A model generated the notes under the pieces. It worked only from the letters and a program-made list of their open reading frames with translations. It did no database searches and was not told the origin of the DNA. Positions 18,195 through 26,665 of a DNA stretch of 64,000 bases are shown one piece after another (the stretch's first letter is position 1; each line of letters starts with the position of its first letter). The stretch covers positions 1-64,000 of the forward strand of contig LUZK01000026.1 of NCBI GenBank assembly GCA_001603595.1, written 5' to 3'. The translations under genes and the position numbers were made by a program. Source of the DNA: Bacteroidales bacterium Bact_19. Its GTDB lineage: Bacteria > Bacteroidota > Bacteroidia > Bacteroidales > ML635J-15.

Positions 18195-18202
18195 CAAATA
18201 TA
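18195..18202 (-). promoter_or_regulatory. -7 promoter element of rimO
   Basis: The minus strand reads TATATTTG, 21 bases upstream of the chosen rimO ATG. It directly abuts a weaker plus-strand element (AATTTTTG, 18187-18194), forming a divergent pair centred on TTTGCAAA. Confidence 0.6.
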
Positions 18203-18208
18203 AAAAGT

Positions 18209-19270
18209 ATGAAGAATATTGTCCTATTGATATTAAGTAGTTTATTTTATTTTAGTTTATTTTCTCAATACTATAAAATTCCTGATTGGGCAGAAAATTT
18301 ACCACAAAGTTCCAATTATTTTATATACTCTATTGGAATAAGTGATCCGCGAATTAAAGATACAGAATTAGCAGAAAGCATTGCAATACAAAGGGCTTTA
18401 TGTTTTGCAGTAATTGCATCAAAATCTGATGTGCTTTTAATATCAGATTATTTCGAAAAGAAAAGCGAAGAATATCGTTGGATAATAATGAAAGATAATG
18501 TTGAAGAATTGAGTAAAATTATTGCTTCAGGATATGTTGACAAAAATAATTATACCGTAATTGATAAATTCACAAATGAAAACGACGAAGTATTTGTATT
18601 GTTAAAGTATGTTCATGACAATTCAAAAACTCCCAATTTTTTTGTTGAAGCTGAATATTACCGTAAGGAATTCGAAGTAAGTAATACAAGAGCTTTAGAA
18701 TCTGTAAAAAATATTATTCTTAAATCAAAATGGAAATCTTCCGAAATGAAAGACACGCTTCGAAGTTCTTACGAGCTTGTTATCTGGAACAATGATATAA
18801 CAGTAAAAAATAACTTTAACAATAAAACAGTTACATCTCCCGGATTTTCATACGAATATTTTTCAACTATCCCCGAAAATTTCGAACCGAGCTTATATAC
18901 AGGAAACGGAAGTGTAAAGAAAGGTATCTGGATTGGATATCTCGAAACGATGATGCAAAGTTTTGTTATAGCCTCAAAAAACTTTCAATCGAAATTTGCA
19001 TCAGTATCAGATGATTATAAAGTAAGCCGAAATGATGGGATTTACGAGACAAGTACAGAAAGTTTATCAAGAAGTGTAAGCAGAAATAATTTGTCATTTG
19101 AATATGCTGGTTTTGGAATTAACGAAAATCGCATTTACACAAGAACCTATCTTTATGGACAACGACCTGCATATAAAACCTACGAAGCGATTCAAGCAGA
19201 ACAAGACAGTCTTAATAACAGCAAAACAAACAAATGTTTCTTAAAAAGAATTTTTAAGAAAAAAAGATAA
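18209..19270 (+). CDS. Secreted protein of unknown function, LPP20-like N-terminal region
   Basis: 353 residues with a signal peptide (about 1-19, ending FSLFSQ, no lipobox Cys). The segment IPDWAENLPQSSNYFIYSIG followed by ELAESIAIQRALCFAVI at about 24-70 resembles the LPP20 family (WA...GIG...A...A..A), whose members are envelope proteins of unknown function. The rest, about 100-340, is beta-rich and polar with a charged Lys/Arg tail (KRIFKKKR). The gene stands alone, divergent from rimO and convergent with the DUF3276 gene. I cannot give a role beyond the cell envelope. Confidence 0.75.
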   Translation: MKNIVLLILSSLFYFSLFSQYYKIPDWAENLPQSSNYFIYSIGISDPRIKDTELAESIAIQRALCFAVIASKSDVLLISDYFEKKSEEYRWIIMKDNVEELSKIIASGYVDKNNYTVIDKFTNENDEVFVLLKYVHDNSKTPNFFVEAEYYRKEFEVSNTRALESVKNIILKSKWKSSEMKDTLRSSYELVIWNNDITVKNNFNNKTVTSPGFSYEYFSTIPENFEPSLYTGNGSVKKGIWIGYLETMMQSFVIASKNFQSKFASVSDDYKVSRNDGIYETSTESLSRSVSRNNLSFEYAGFGINENRIYTRTYLYGQRPAYKTYEAIQAEQDSLNNSKTNKCFLKRIFKKKR

Positions 19271-19321
19271 TTCCCAAAAATTAAGTTTTTCGGCAATTAA
19301 GATTTTATAAAAAAGAAAACA

Positions 19322-19654
19322 TTATTCTTCGTCAGAATCTGAATCCTGATAATCAGAATAATTTTCGTTTTCAGAACTTTCGCGTGGAATAAAATACTCA
19401 GGTTTTTGTTCCTTAATATATTCTACAGCTTTCTCGTAACCTTCGGCAAACTTTCCAAAATCTTCTTTATATAAGAAAACTTTGTGTTTTTCGAATCTTG
19501 AGTTTCCATCACGATCAAAAACCTTTTTACTTTCAGTAATTGTAAGGTAGAAATCCCCTTGTTTAGTTTCTTTTACATCAAAAAAATACGTCCTTTTTCC
19601 GGCTCTAACAGACACAGAAAAAATTTCCTCTCTCCTTTTTTCATTGCCTTCCAT
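19322..19654 (-). CDS. DUF3276 protein (bacterial PUR-alpha-like nucleic acid binding protein)
   Basis: 110 residues. The sequence EIFSVSVRAGKRTYFFDVKE near 10-29, GDFYLTITESKK near 33-44 and HKVFLYKEDFGKFAEGYEKA near 57-76 follows the PUR repeat (four strands and a helix) of the DUF3276 family, found in Bacteroidota and spirochaetes. A family member has been reported to bind single-stranded DNA or RNA. The C-terminus is acidic (DYQDSDSDEE). It is a single-gene unit with a perfect -7 element (TATATTTG) at 19679-19686. Confidence 0.88.
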   Translation of the reverse strand: MEGNEKRREEIFSVSVRAGKRTYFFDVKETKQGDFYLTITESKKVFDRDGNSRFEKHKVFLYKEDFGKFAEGYEKAVEYIKEQKPEYFIPRESSENENYSDYQDSDSDEE

Positions 19655-19678
19655 ACAACACTATTTTATTGTTCAGCA

Positions 19679-19686
19679 CAAATATA
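19679..19686 (-). promoter_or_regulatory. -7 promoter element of the DUF3276 gene
   Basis: The minus strand reads TATATTTG, 24 bases upstream of the ATG. Confidence 0.55.
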
Positions 19687-19766
19687 AATAAAAAATAAAT
19701 ATACAAACAACAATTTCAAAGATTTTTTTCATTGATTTTTTTTATTGCTGGTAAAAAGAATTAAAT

Positions 19767-19774
19767 TATTTTTG
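19767..19774 (+). promoter_or_regulatory. -7 promoter element of nusB
   Basis: The site reads TATTTTTG. A TTG at 19745-19747 lies 19 bases upstream as the -33 element. That same TTG opens the longer nusB frame and is therefore not a start codon. Confidence 0.6.
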
Positions 19775-19804
19775 CACAGCAAATTTTTTGACAAGTACAT
19801 TAAC

Positions 19805-20752
19805 ATGATTAGCCGAAGATTAATTCGATTGAAAGTGATGCAGATTCACTACGGTTTTTTACAGTCTGATGATATTTCTGAATTATCAAAACTGGAAAAC
19901 GATTTAAATTACAGTATTGAACAATCATACAATTTATTTTTAAGTTTACATTGTTTATTGATAGAACTTTTTGAACTCGAAAGAGAAAAAATAGAAATCA
20001 GAAAAAACAAGTTAATACCAAGTCGTGAAGATTTGAATCCTAACACAAAATTAATTGATAATGAAATAATTAAAAAATTTAAAGAACACCCTCTTATTCA
20101 GAAAGCTTGTAAAAATTTTGATTTAAATTGGATAGAACATTATAGATTAATAAATAATATTCATGAAACATTGATAAAATCCGAACATTATTATAAATTC
20201 ATGAATAACGGAAAATTGGGAATTGATCAAGATTATGATATTATTTCCTTTATTTTAGAAAAAATAATTCTTAAAAACAAACTTCTCGAAGAAATTTTGG
20301 AGGACCGCAACATTTTTTGGAACGATGATATTGAATTTTGGGTTAGTAACATTTTGCAATACTTAAAAAAATACAAAAAAAATCCGCAGTCATTTGAGAT
20401 ACCTGGTGTTTGGAAAGATGAAGAAGACAAAACATTTGCCTTTAGATTGCTTAAGTTTTCTGTTTTAAACAGACAAAAATTTGATGCTATAATTGTTGAT
20501 GCATTACAGAAATGGGAATTAGATAGACTTGCCTTAGTTGATAGATCGCTTCTGCATCTTGCAATTTGTGAGTACACCGAAATGTCTGAGGTCCCCGTAA
20601 AAGTTACAATTAACGAATATATAGAAATTTCAAAATACTACAGCACCGAAAAAAGCAGTGTTTTTATTAATGGAATTCTTGATAAAATTCATTTAATGCT
20701 TAAAGAAAAAGGTCTGCTCTTAAAAGTAGGACGAGGCTTAGCCGATTGTTAA
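19805..20752 (+). CDS. nusB: Transcription antitermination factor NusB, long Bacteroidota form
   Basis: 315 residues from the ATG at 19805 (MISRRLIRLKVMQ, the usual Bacteroidota beginning). NusB with NusE (S10) forms the antitermination complex on rRNA leader boxA. The NusB fold is in the C-terminal half (LVDRSLLHLAICEYTEM, then VPVKVTINEYIEISKYYSTEKSSVFINGILDKI at about 251-302). The N-terminal 150 residues are the extra helical region common in this phylum. The frame could extend to a TTG at 19745, but that lies in the promoter. It is followed after 76 bases by a second promoter and the DUF1573-yajC-ybbR-coaE run. Confidence 0.92.
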   Translation: MISRRLIRLKVMQIHYGFLQSDDISELSKLENDLNYSIEQSYNLFLSLHCLLIELFELEREKIEIRKNKLIPSREDLNPNTKLIDNEIIKKFKEHPLIQKACKNFDLNWIEHYRLINNIHETLIKSEHYYKFMNNGKLGIDQDYDIISFILEKIILKNKLLEEILEDRNIFWNDDIEFWVSNILQYLKKYKKNPQSFEIPGVWKDEEDKTFAFRLLKFSVLNRQKFDAIIVDALQKWELDRLALVDRSLLHLAICEYTEMSEVPVKVTINEYIEISKYYSTEKSSVFINGILDKIHLMLKEKGLLLKVGRGLADC

Positions 20753-20795
20753 CATTTTTTAATGATTTTATTCTTTAAAAATCTTTAAAATATTT

Positions 20796-20803
20796 TATTT
20801 TTG
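20796..20803 (+). promoter_or_regulatory. -7 promoter element of the DUF1573-yajC-ybbR-coaE operon
   Basis: The site reads TATTTTTG. A start at about 20810 would exclude the ATG at 20808 and leaves the ATG at 20829 as the start of the DUF1573 gene. Confidence 0.5.
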
Positions 20804-20828
20804 TAAAATGTTAAATTTTCGTAAAAAA

Positions 20829-21275
20829 ATGAACAGATTAATTTTTTATTCGATAGTTTTTCTTAGTGTGATTACATTTTCGTGTAAAAACGGCAACAAT
20901 AAAACCGGTGGAGATTATAATATTAACAATCCAAATTCGGCAACTGAAAGTGTACGATCCGGTTCACCAACGATTGACTTCGAAGAAATGGAATATAATT
21001 TTGGAACTGTTATCGCAGGTGAAAAAGTTTCGCATGCTTTTGTTTTTAAAAATAACGGTAAAGGAAATCTTATAATTTCCAATGTGAAAACATCCTGCGG
21101 TTGCACAGCATCAAAATGGTCTAAAGAACCCGTTAAACCCGGAGAAACAGGAATTATAGAAATAGTCTTCGACAGTGCAAATAGAAGTGGGAAACAAACT
21201 AAAACAGCTATAGTATATTCAAACGCTCAACCGAATTCAACCGAATTGGTTATACATTGTGATGTTATAAATTAA
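20829..21275 (+). CDS. DUF1573 lipoprotein
   Basis: 148 residues from the ATG at 20829. The signal sequence ends in a lipobox (VITFSCKNG, Cys at residue 19), so it is probably an outer- or inner-membrane lipoprotein. The DUF1573 domain (about 45-145) shows TIDFEEMEYNFGTVIAGEK, HAFVFKNNGKGNLIISNVKT, SCGCTASKW and EIVFDSANRSGKQTKTA. It is an Ig-like periplasmic fold of unknown role in which the CGCT motif is conserved. A longer start at 20808 is possible but falls at the expected transcription start. It begins the operon with yajC 25 bases downstream. Confidence 0.88.
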   Translation: MNRLIFYSIVFLSVITFSCKNGNNKTGGDYNINNPNSATESVRSGSPTIDFEEMEYNFGTVIAGEKVSHAFVFKNNGKGNLIISNVKTSCGCTASKWSKEPVKPGETGIIEIVFDSANRSGKQTKTAIVYSNAQPNSTELVIHCDVIN

Positions 21276-21300
21276 AATTAACTAAATTAAATCAAAAATT

Positions 21301-21618
21301 ATGATGAATCATTTGTTTTTAATGGCAGGACAAGAAGGTCAAAGTCCTTACGGTACGCTTATTTTCTTAGGTCTTATTATTGTTGTTTTTTACTTTTTTA
21401 TGATTAGACCACAAATCAAAAGACAAAAGGAAGCCCAAAAATTCAGAAACAGCCTTCAGAAAGGCGATAAAGTTATCACATCTGGAGGCATTTACGGTAT
21501 TATCACCGAAGTTCACGACACTTATGTAATGGTTGAAATTGATTCCAACGTAAAAGTTAAAATTGATAAAGGCTCAATTGTTGCAAGCCCTTCTGATCTT
21601 CAAAACACTCAGAAATAA
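21301..21618 (+). CDS. yajC: Preprotein translocase accessory subunit YajC
   Basis: 105 residues. YajC joins the SecDF-YajC complex that assists protein export by SecYEG. There is one membrane segment (about 18-36, ending in FFMIRPQIKRQKEAQKF, the family signature), then a small cytoplasmic SH3-like part with GDKVITSGGIYGIITEV near 57-73. The length and motif are normal. Spacing is 25 bases from the DUF1573 gene and 6 bases to the YbbR gene. Confidence 0.96.
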   Translation: MMNHLFLMAGQEGQSPYGTLIFLGLIIVVFYFFMIRPQIKRQKEAQKFRNSLQKGDKVITSGGIYGIITEVHDTYVMVEIDSNVKVKIDKGSIVASPSDLQNTQK

Positions 21619-21624
21619 TTTATT

Positions 21625-22617
21625 ATGGATAAAAAAAAGAACATTGTGTTGGTACTGAAAAGAAAATTCAGAAGTCGCAATGTTCTTATTTTTATATTTT
21701 TTGTTATTATCTCAACAATTTTGTGGTTTTTAAATGCACTCAACAAAACATATGTTACGGATTTTAATTTAAATATTTCTTTCATAAATATTCCGGAAAA
21801 TTTAATACAAAAAAATATCAGTAAAACTTTTATTATTAAAGTTAAAGGAACAGGTTTTTCTTTAATACGTGAAAAATTTAATAACCTCGATATCCCGATA
21901 AATATAGATTTAAACAATAAAAACATAAAAATTTTTTCCTTAGAAAATTCTTCTGAAAAATATATATTGACTCGAGATATTGTTCCTCTGATTAGTAAAT
22001 TATTTTCCGATGAAGTAAGCATTGGAAAAATTATTCCTGATACAATTTTTTTTGTAGATAAAAGAGGTATTTCAAAAACAGTTCCTATCAAGGCAAATTT
22101 AGTTTTTCCCGAAAACGATATCTCAAACTTTATTTCTGAAATTATTATTTCACCAAAAAAAATAACCATTTATGGTGAAAAAGGAATTATTGATACAATT
22201 AATTATCTATACACTCAACCGAGAGAAGTAATTCTTACAAGCCTTAATAATTATTTTGAACTGCCCATATTAGACAAATTTGAAGGTAAAATCAATTTTT
22301 CGATAAAAAAAGTCATTGTAAATGTAAAGGTAAAAGAATTTACTGAAAAAAAATTATTGGTAAAAATAACTCCCGAAAACTTTCCAGAAGAATTTGATGT
22401 AATATTATCGCCAAATGAAGTAAACATTGTTTGTAAAATACCCCTCAGCGACTATGAGAACATAAAATCCGAAGATTTTCATGCATTTGTTGATTACCAG
22501 ATTAGAGGTAAGGATATGATACAAGTAAAAGTCGAAAGCAAAAACACCAAAGCTAGAGTTACTCAGATAAATCCGGAATTTATTAATTATATTTTGCAAA
22601 AGAAAAATCATGATTAA
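21625..22617 (+). CDS. YbbR-like domain protein (CdaR-like)
   Basis: 330 residues with one N-terminal membrane anchor (about 20-37, LIFIFFVIISTILWFLNAL) followed by a long extracytoplasmic region built from YbbR-type beta repeats, for example VPIKANLVFPENDISN near 153 and TIYGEKGIIDTINYL near 183. In Firmicutes a YbbR protein (CdaR) regulates the c-di-AMP synthase CdaA. No disA/cdaA gene lies next to this one, so that role is not shown here. It overlaps coaE by 8 bases. Confidence 0.88.
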   Translation: MDKKKNIVLVLKRKFRSRNVLIFIFFVIISTILWFLNALNKTYVTDFNLNISFINIPENLIQKNISKTFIIKVKGTGFSLIREKFNNLDIPINIDLNNKNIKIFSLENSSEKYILTRDIVPLISKLFSDEVSIGKIIPDTIFFVDKRGISKTVPIKANLVFPENDISNFISEIIISPKKITIYGEKGIIDTINYLYTQPREVILTSLNNYFELPILDKFEGKINFSIKKVIVNVKVKEFTEKKLLVKITPENFPEEFDVILSPNEVNIVCKIPLSDYENIKSEDFHAFVDYQIRGKDMIQVKVESKNTKARVTQINPEFINYILQKKNHD

Positions 22618-23197
22618 AATTGGACTTACCGGAATTATCGGTTCCGGCAAATCTACAGTTTCTAAAATTTTTGAAACACTTCAAATACCAGTTTATTATT
22701 CAGACTTAAGAGCTTCGGAATTGATAAATACCAACCAATACATTATAGATTCTTTAAAAAATAAATACGGTAAAACCATTTACATAGATGGAACATTAAA
22801 TAAACCTTTACTGTCAAGCATTATATTTAACGACAATGATGAAAGAAAATTTGTAAATTCTGTTGTTCATCCCATCGTTATAAATGATTTCATATTTTGG
22901 TCGCAAAATCAAAAAGCTAAAATTGCTGCTATTGAATCGGCCTTAATTTATGAAACATCATTAAAGACAATTTTAACAAATATTATTGAAGTAAGAAGTC
23001 CTCGAAAATTACTTATCGAACGAATTATAAAAAGAGATAAAATTTCAAAAACAGAAGCATTAAAAAAAATCAATTCTCAAAAAGCTTTATTTACTAATGA
23101 AAAACCAGATTTTGTGATTATAAACGACGAGAAAAAATCAGTAATATTACAGACGCAAAGAATATTAACAAAAATTGGACATAATGAAGTTTGGTAA
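22610..23197 (+). CDS. coaE: Dephospho-CoA kinase
   Basis: 195 residues, the usual length. CoaE phosphorylates the 3' hydroxyl of dephospho-CoA in the last step of coenzyme A synthesis. The P-loop is [12 protein letters not shown] at 5-16. The CoA-domain segment [11 protein letters not shown] is near 29-39, VHPIVINDF near 86, and [10 protein letters not shown] near 104. The LID segment with [15 protein letters not shown] is near 128-142. It overlaps ybbR at its start and the TerB-DnaJ gene by 14 bases at its end. Confidence 0.95.
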   Translation: MIKIGLTGIIGSGKSTVSKIFETLQIPVYYSDLRASELINTNQYIIDSLKNKYGKTIYIDGTLNKPLLSSIIFNDNDERKFVNSVVHPIVINDFIFWSQNQKAKIAAIESALIYETSLKTILTNIIEVRSPRKLLIERIIKRDKISKTEALKKINSQKALFTNEKPDFVIINDEKKSVILQTQRILTKIGHNEVW

Positions 23198-23909
23198 AAT
23201 CATTGGAGCAGGTTTAGGATGGGCATTCGGTGGACCTATTGGAGCTTTATTGGGCTTAATTTTAGGTGGGTTTCTCGATGCTGTGAGTGTTAGCACAGTT
23301 AATGTTTCCAGGAATAAAACAACCAGAGGAGACTTTATTTTGAGTTTATTGGTATTATCAGCAGCCGTAATGAAAGCCGATAATGTTGTTAGAAAGAGCG
23401 AACTCAATTTTGTAAAAAAATTTTTACTGCAAAACTTCAACGAAGAAGAAACTCTCGAAGCTCTCAGGATTTTAAAAGAAATTCTTGATAGAGAAATAAA
23501 CCTCGACGAGGTTTGTACTCAAATAAGAATGAAAATGACTAAACCCTTGAAACTTCAAATTATTCATTATTTATTTGGAATAGCATACGCTGATGGTGAA
23601 TTACATAATAACGAAATAGAAACAATAAAAAATATTTGCTTTAAAATAGGACTATCAGGCTATGACTTTGAAACAATTTATTCAATGTTTAAGCCAAAAC
23701 TAAACATAGATGATTATTACAGCGTTTTGGGATTAAACCAGTCTGCAAGCAACGAAGAAATAAAAAAAGCATACAGGAGTTTAGCTTTGAAGCACCATCC
23801 GGATAAGGTTGCACATTTGGGGGAAGATATACAAAAGGCGGCACAAGAAAAATTCAAAAAAATCAATGAAGCCTACGAATACATCAAAAAAGAAAGAAAC
23901 ATGAATTAA
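23184..23909 (+). CDS. DjlA-like co-chaperone with TerB and J domains
   Basis: 241 residues from the ATG at 23184. A glycine-rich hydrophobic N-terminus (about 4-32, [20 protein letters not shown]) is a membrane-associating segment as in DjlA. A TerB-type helical domain (about 46-160) follows. The C-terminal J domain (about 175-238) has [20 protein letters not shown] and the HPD motif in LKHHPDKV, which stimulates DnaK ATPase. A TTG at 23175 would add three residues and is not needed. The start lies inside coaE, so translation is probably coupled. Confidence 0.88.
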   Translation: MKFGKIIGAGLGWAFGGPIGALLGLILGGFLDAVSVSTVNVSRNKTTRGDFILSLLVLSAAVMKADNVVRKSELNFVKKFLLQNFNEEETLEALRILKEILDREINLDEVCTQIRMKMTKPLKLQIIHYLFGIAYADGELHNNEIETIKNICFKIGLSGYDFETIYSMFKPKLNIDDYYSVLGLNQSASNEEIKKAYRSLALKHHPDKVAHLGEDIQKAAQEKFKKINEAYEYIKKERNMN

Positions 23910-23952
23910 TTTTAAGGCATAAATTTTGTTTGCCGATATTTTATTTTAATTT

Positions 23953-23960
23953 TATTTTTG
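23953..23960 (+). promoter_or_regulatory. Promoter -7 element of the DUF5606 gene
   Basis: The site reads TATTTTTG with TTTG at 23929-23932, a spacing of exactly 20 bases. This is one of the clearest full promoters in the window. It rules out the longer frame that opens at 23930. Confidence 0.7.
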
Positions 23961-23986
23961 CATTCGAATTACTAAAAAGATTGGTT

Positions 23987-24448
23987 ATGTATTTGGAAGG
24001 AATATTATCAATTTCCGGACAGTCCGGATTATTTAAATTAATTTCAAAAGGAAAAAGCAGCGTTATTGTTGAATCATTAGTTACCGGTAAAAAAATGCCG
24101 GCTTTCAGCACATCAAGGATCAGCACATTAGAAGATGTAGCTGTTTATACCGATGACGGAGAAATTCCTTTAAAAGATATTTTTAATAATATTTTTAAAA
24201 AATACGAAGGGAAAAAAATAGATAATTCAGTAATTAAGAACAATAATTATCTGGAATTTTTCGAAACAGTATTACCTAATTTCGACAGAGACAGAGTTTA
24301 CCAATCAGATGTAAAAAAAATCGTAAACTGGTATAACTGTTTGGTTGATAATAATATCCTAAACGAAAATTCTGTTAAAGAATCAGAGGAATCTAAAGAA
24401 AATAATAAAGAAACAATCGAACAAGCTAGCGATTCCGGAAAAGAATAA
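23987..24448 (+). CDS. DUF5606 family protein
   Basis: 153 residues from the ATG at 23987 (MYLEGILSISGQSGLFKLIS), the conserved beginning of this Bacteroidota family. The N-terminal 60 residues form a beta-rich unit (SVIVESLVTGKKMPAF, DVAVYTDDGEIPL). The second half contains the conserved segment around LPNFDRDRVYQSDVKKIVNWYNCLV and then a charged Glu/Lys-rich tail. The function of the family is unknown. It has its own promoter and ends directly against the convergent stop codon of the small membrane protein, without a spacer. Confidence 0.85.
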   Translation: MYLEGILSISGQSGLFKLISKGKSSVIVESLVTGKKMPAFSTSRISTLEDVAVYTDDGEIPLKDIFNNIFKKYEGKKIDNSVIKNNNYLEFFETVLPNFDRDRVYQSDVKKIVNWYNCLVDNNILNENSVKESEESKENNKETIEQASDSGKE

Positions 24449-24685
24449 TTATTCAGTTTCATCATCATGATTGTGGAGATTAGCACCTCCGCAACAACCA
24501 CCATTTATACCACAAGCTTTGTATTCATCGTGTTTAACACAGGTAATATTAAGTTTGTGCATATCTTTATTTTTGCTTATTGAAGTTTGAGGAAATTTTT
24601 TCTTCTTTGTGAAAAATATATTAATTCCTAAACCAATAACAACCAAAATTAAAAATCCAATAACAAGTAATAAAACTTTCCACAT
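24449..24685 (-). CDS. Small membrane protein with Cys/His-rich C-terminus
   Basis: 78 residues with one N-terminal membrane segment (about 3-25), a basic stretch KKKKFPQTSISKNKDMHK (the FPxTxIxxNK pattern occurs in small Bacteroidota membrane proteins annotated only as membrane or secreted protein), then ITCVKHDEYKACGINGGCCGG and HNHDD. Four Cys and four His in the last 35 residues suggest metal or heme binding, which is inference. It is the third gene of lysS-nhaC, 30 bases downstream of the antiporter. Confidence 0.7.
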   Translation of the reverse strand: MWKVLLLVIGFLILVVIGLGINIFFTKKKKFPQTSISKNKDMHKLNITCVKHDEYKACGINGGCCGGANLHNHDDETE

Positions 24686-24715
24686 AAAAATAATTTTATA
24701 TTAAAACCAAAAAAT

Positions 24716-26665
24716 CTACGTTTTGTTTATTTCTACTTCTGTATGTTTACCAAAGAAATATATTACCAACACAGTCGAAATTATCATTATCAAATAAACA
24801 ATGAATATATTTAATCCACTCTCTACTAAAAAAGTTCCAAATAATGCAGAAATCAAAGCCACAATTAAGGCATAAGGAGCTTGAGTCCTTACGTGCTGAA
24901 TATGATTGCACGAAGAAGACAATGAACTCAAAATTGTGGTATCAGAAATTGGACTGCAATGGTCACCAAAAACAGAACCAGAAATTACAGTTGCACTAAC
25001 GTGAGCAAAAATTTCCAATGATTGCCCGTAATCCAATCCGAAATGAACAGATAGCGACCAAGTAGCCGGTAAAATTAAAGGATACATTATGGCCATTGTT
25101 CCCCATGAAGTACCTGTGCTGAAAGATACCAAAGCTGAAACAATAAAACTTAGTAATGGCATTACATTTGGGCTTATTTCGGTTGTGGTTATAAGACGAA
25201 TAATGAAATCTGCAGTTCGTAAATCTGATATAAGATTAGATAAAGCCCATGCTAAACATAAAATTATAATTGCCGTGAGCATTACCTTAAAACCACTCAA
25301 AATACTTTCTGCCGCTTCTTTAATTGTCAATATTTTTTGTGCTACGCTTAAAATTACGGCAACGATCAAAGCCAAACCCGAAGCACGTATCAAAGATACA
25401 TAAGAATCAGAATTACCAATTATCTGCGATAGTTTTGTAACAAAACCTATTTCAGGATTATTCCAAACATTTGTATCCCAACCTGTATAAAACAACCCGA
25501 TAATTGCTCCTAAAACAAGAACCAAAACCGGAATTATTGCATTAAATGCTTTGGGTTTTTCAACCGAACTTTCAAATTCTTTGAGATTATATTCTATTTT
25601 TTTCTCATTCGAAGGTAAATACACTCCTTTGGTTCTTGCTCTTATTTCGGCTTTATACATTGGTCCGAAATCACGTTTAAGGTATATTAACACTAAAATA
25701 AAAAACAAAGCTAAAAACGGGTAAAAACAATATTTTAAGCTCATAAAGAAAATACTATAAGGACTAACATCCAGATTTGCCAGTGTAATCGCTGATTGAA
25801 TATAACTAAGCTCCGCTCCTATCCAGGTTGTAACAAAAGCTATTGAAGCAACCGGAGCTGCGGTACTATCAACAATGTATGCCAGCTTTTCTCTAGAAAT
25901 TTTCAACTTATCAGTTACCGGTCTGATTGTATTTCCAACTATAAGTGTATTAGCATAGTCATCGAAAAAAATTAAAATTCCCATAAGCCATGTAACAAAC
26001 TGACCAGAACGCGGAGTATTGGCATACTTAGTTAATTTTTGTATAATGCCATGCATCCCTCCGTTACGGCTTATTACATTTACAGTGGCACCTATTAACA
26101 TGCTGAAAATAATAATGGAAACATGAGAACCTTCTGATAAGGCTCTGACAATATAAGTATCGAAAACCCCGAAAAATGCGGTTCCGATTGAAACTATAAA
26201 GCCGGTGCCGGAATAAAAAGCAATTATCAATGTTCCTGAAAAAATTCCCAAAAAAATTGCTGTATAAACTTCTTTAAAAAGTAAAGCTAACAAAATTGCA
26301 ATCAAGGGAGGCAGAATTGATAGCCATAAGGGGATGGGATTTATTTCTTTTGAAACAGAAATATCTTCACAAGATAATATCAATTCCGATTTTTCTTTAA
26401 AATTAAATTTTAAAGTCGCAACTCCTTCATTAAAAAAGATATCAACCTTTTGTCCATTAATGAAAATGCTGCTGAAACAATCATAATCAGCGACTTTTCC
26501 CAAACTATCGAGTGCGATTATTTTTAATTCCGATTCCACACCTTTGATAATTGGTGCGGAATTTTGGAATTTGAATTCTTTTACAATAGAATTTTGAGCA
26601 TAAGATAAAAATGCGACAAAGATAAATGATGAAAATATCAGAATATTAAAAAAAACTTTTGTCAT
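24716..26665 (-). CDS. NhaC-family Na+/H+ antiporter with N-terminal periplasmic domain
   Basis: 649 residues, longer than plain NhaC (about 460-520). The extra length is an N-terminal signal-like segment (1-24) and about 85 residues of soluble beta-rich sequence before the first membrane segment (PLWLSILPPLIAILLALLF near 111). About 11-12 membrane segments follow, with family motifs GGMHGIIQKL near 202, ILIFFDDYANTLIVGNTIRP near 230-249, SFSTGTSWGTMAIMYPL near 518-534 and VFGDHCSPISDTTILSS near 568-584. The FFDDYAN and GDHCSPISDTT segments carry the conserved charged residues of this transporter group. It starts in a TAATG overlap with lysS. Confidence 0.87.
   Translation of the reverse strand: MTKVFFNILIFSSFIFVAFLSYAQNSIVKEFKFQNSAPIIKGVESELKIIALDSLGKVADYDCFSSIFINGQKVDIFFNEGVATLKFNFKEKSELILSCEDISVSKEINPIPLWLSILPPLIAILLALLFKEVYTAIFLGIFSGTLIIAFYSGTGFIVSIGTAFFGVFDTYIVRALSEGSHVSIIIFSMLIGATVNVISRNGGMHGIIQKLTKYANTPRSGQFVTWLMGILIFFDDYANTLIVGNTIRPVTDKLKISREKLAYIVDSTAAPVASIAFVTTWIGAELSYIQSAITLANLDVSPYSIFFMSLKYCFYPFLALFFILVLIYLKRDFGPMYKAEIRARTKGVYLPSNEKKIEYNLKEFESSVEKPKAFNAIIPVLVLVLGAIIGLFYTGWDTNVWNNPEIGFVTKLSQIIGNSDSYVSLIRASGLALIVAVILSVAQKILTIKEAAESILSGFKVMLTAIIILCLAWALSNLISDLRTADFIIRLITTTEISPNVMPLLSFIVSALVSFSTGTSWGTMAIMYPLILPATWSLSVHFGLDYGQSLEIFAHVSATVISGSVFGDHCSPISDTTILSSLSSSCNHIQHVRTQAPYALIVALISALFGTFLVESGLNIFIVYLIMIISTVLVIYFFGKHTEVEINKT

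Noticed and set aside
21609-22169. Minus-strand frame of 186 codons inside the YbbR gene
   Set aside because: It is a complementary shadow of an AT-rich coding region. The plus-strand gene has a membrane anchor, family repeats and operon context.
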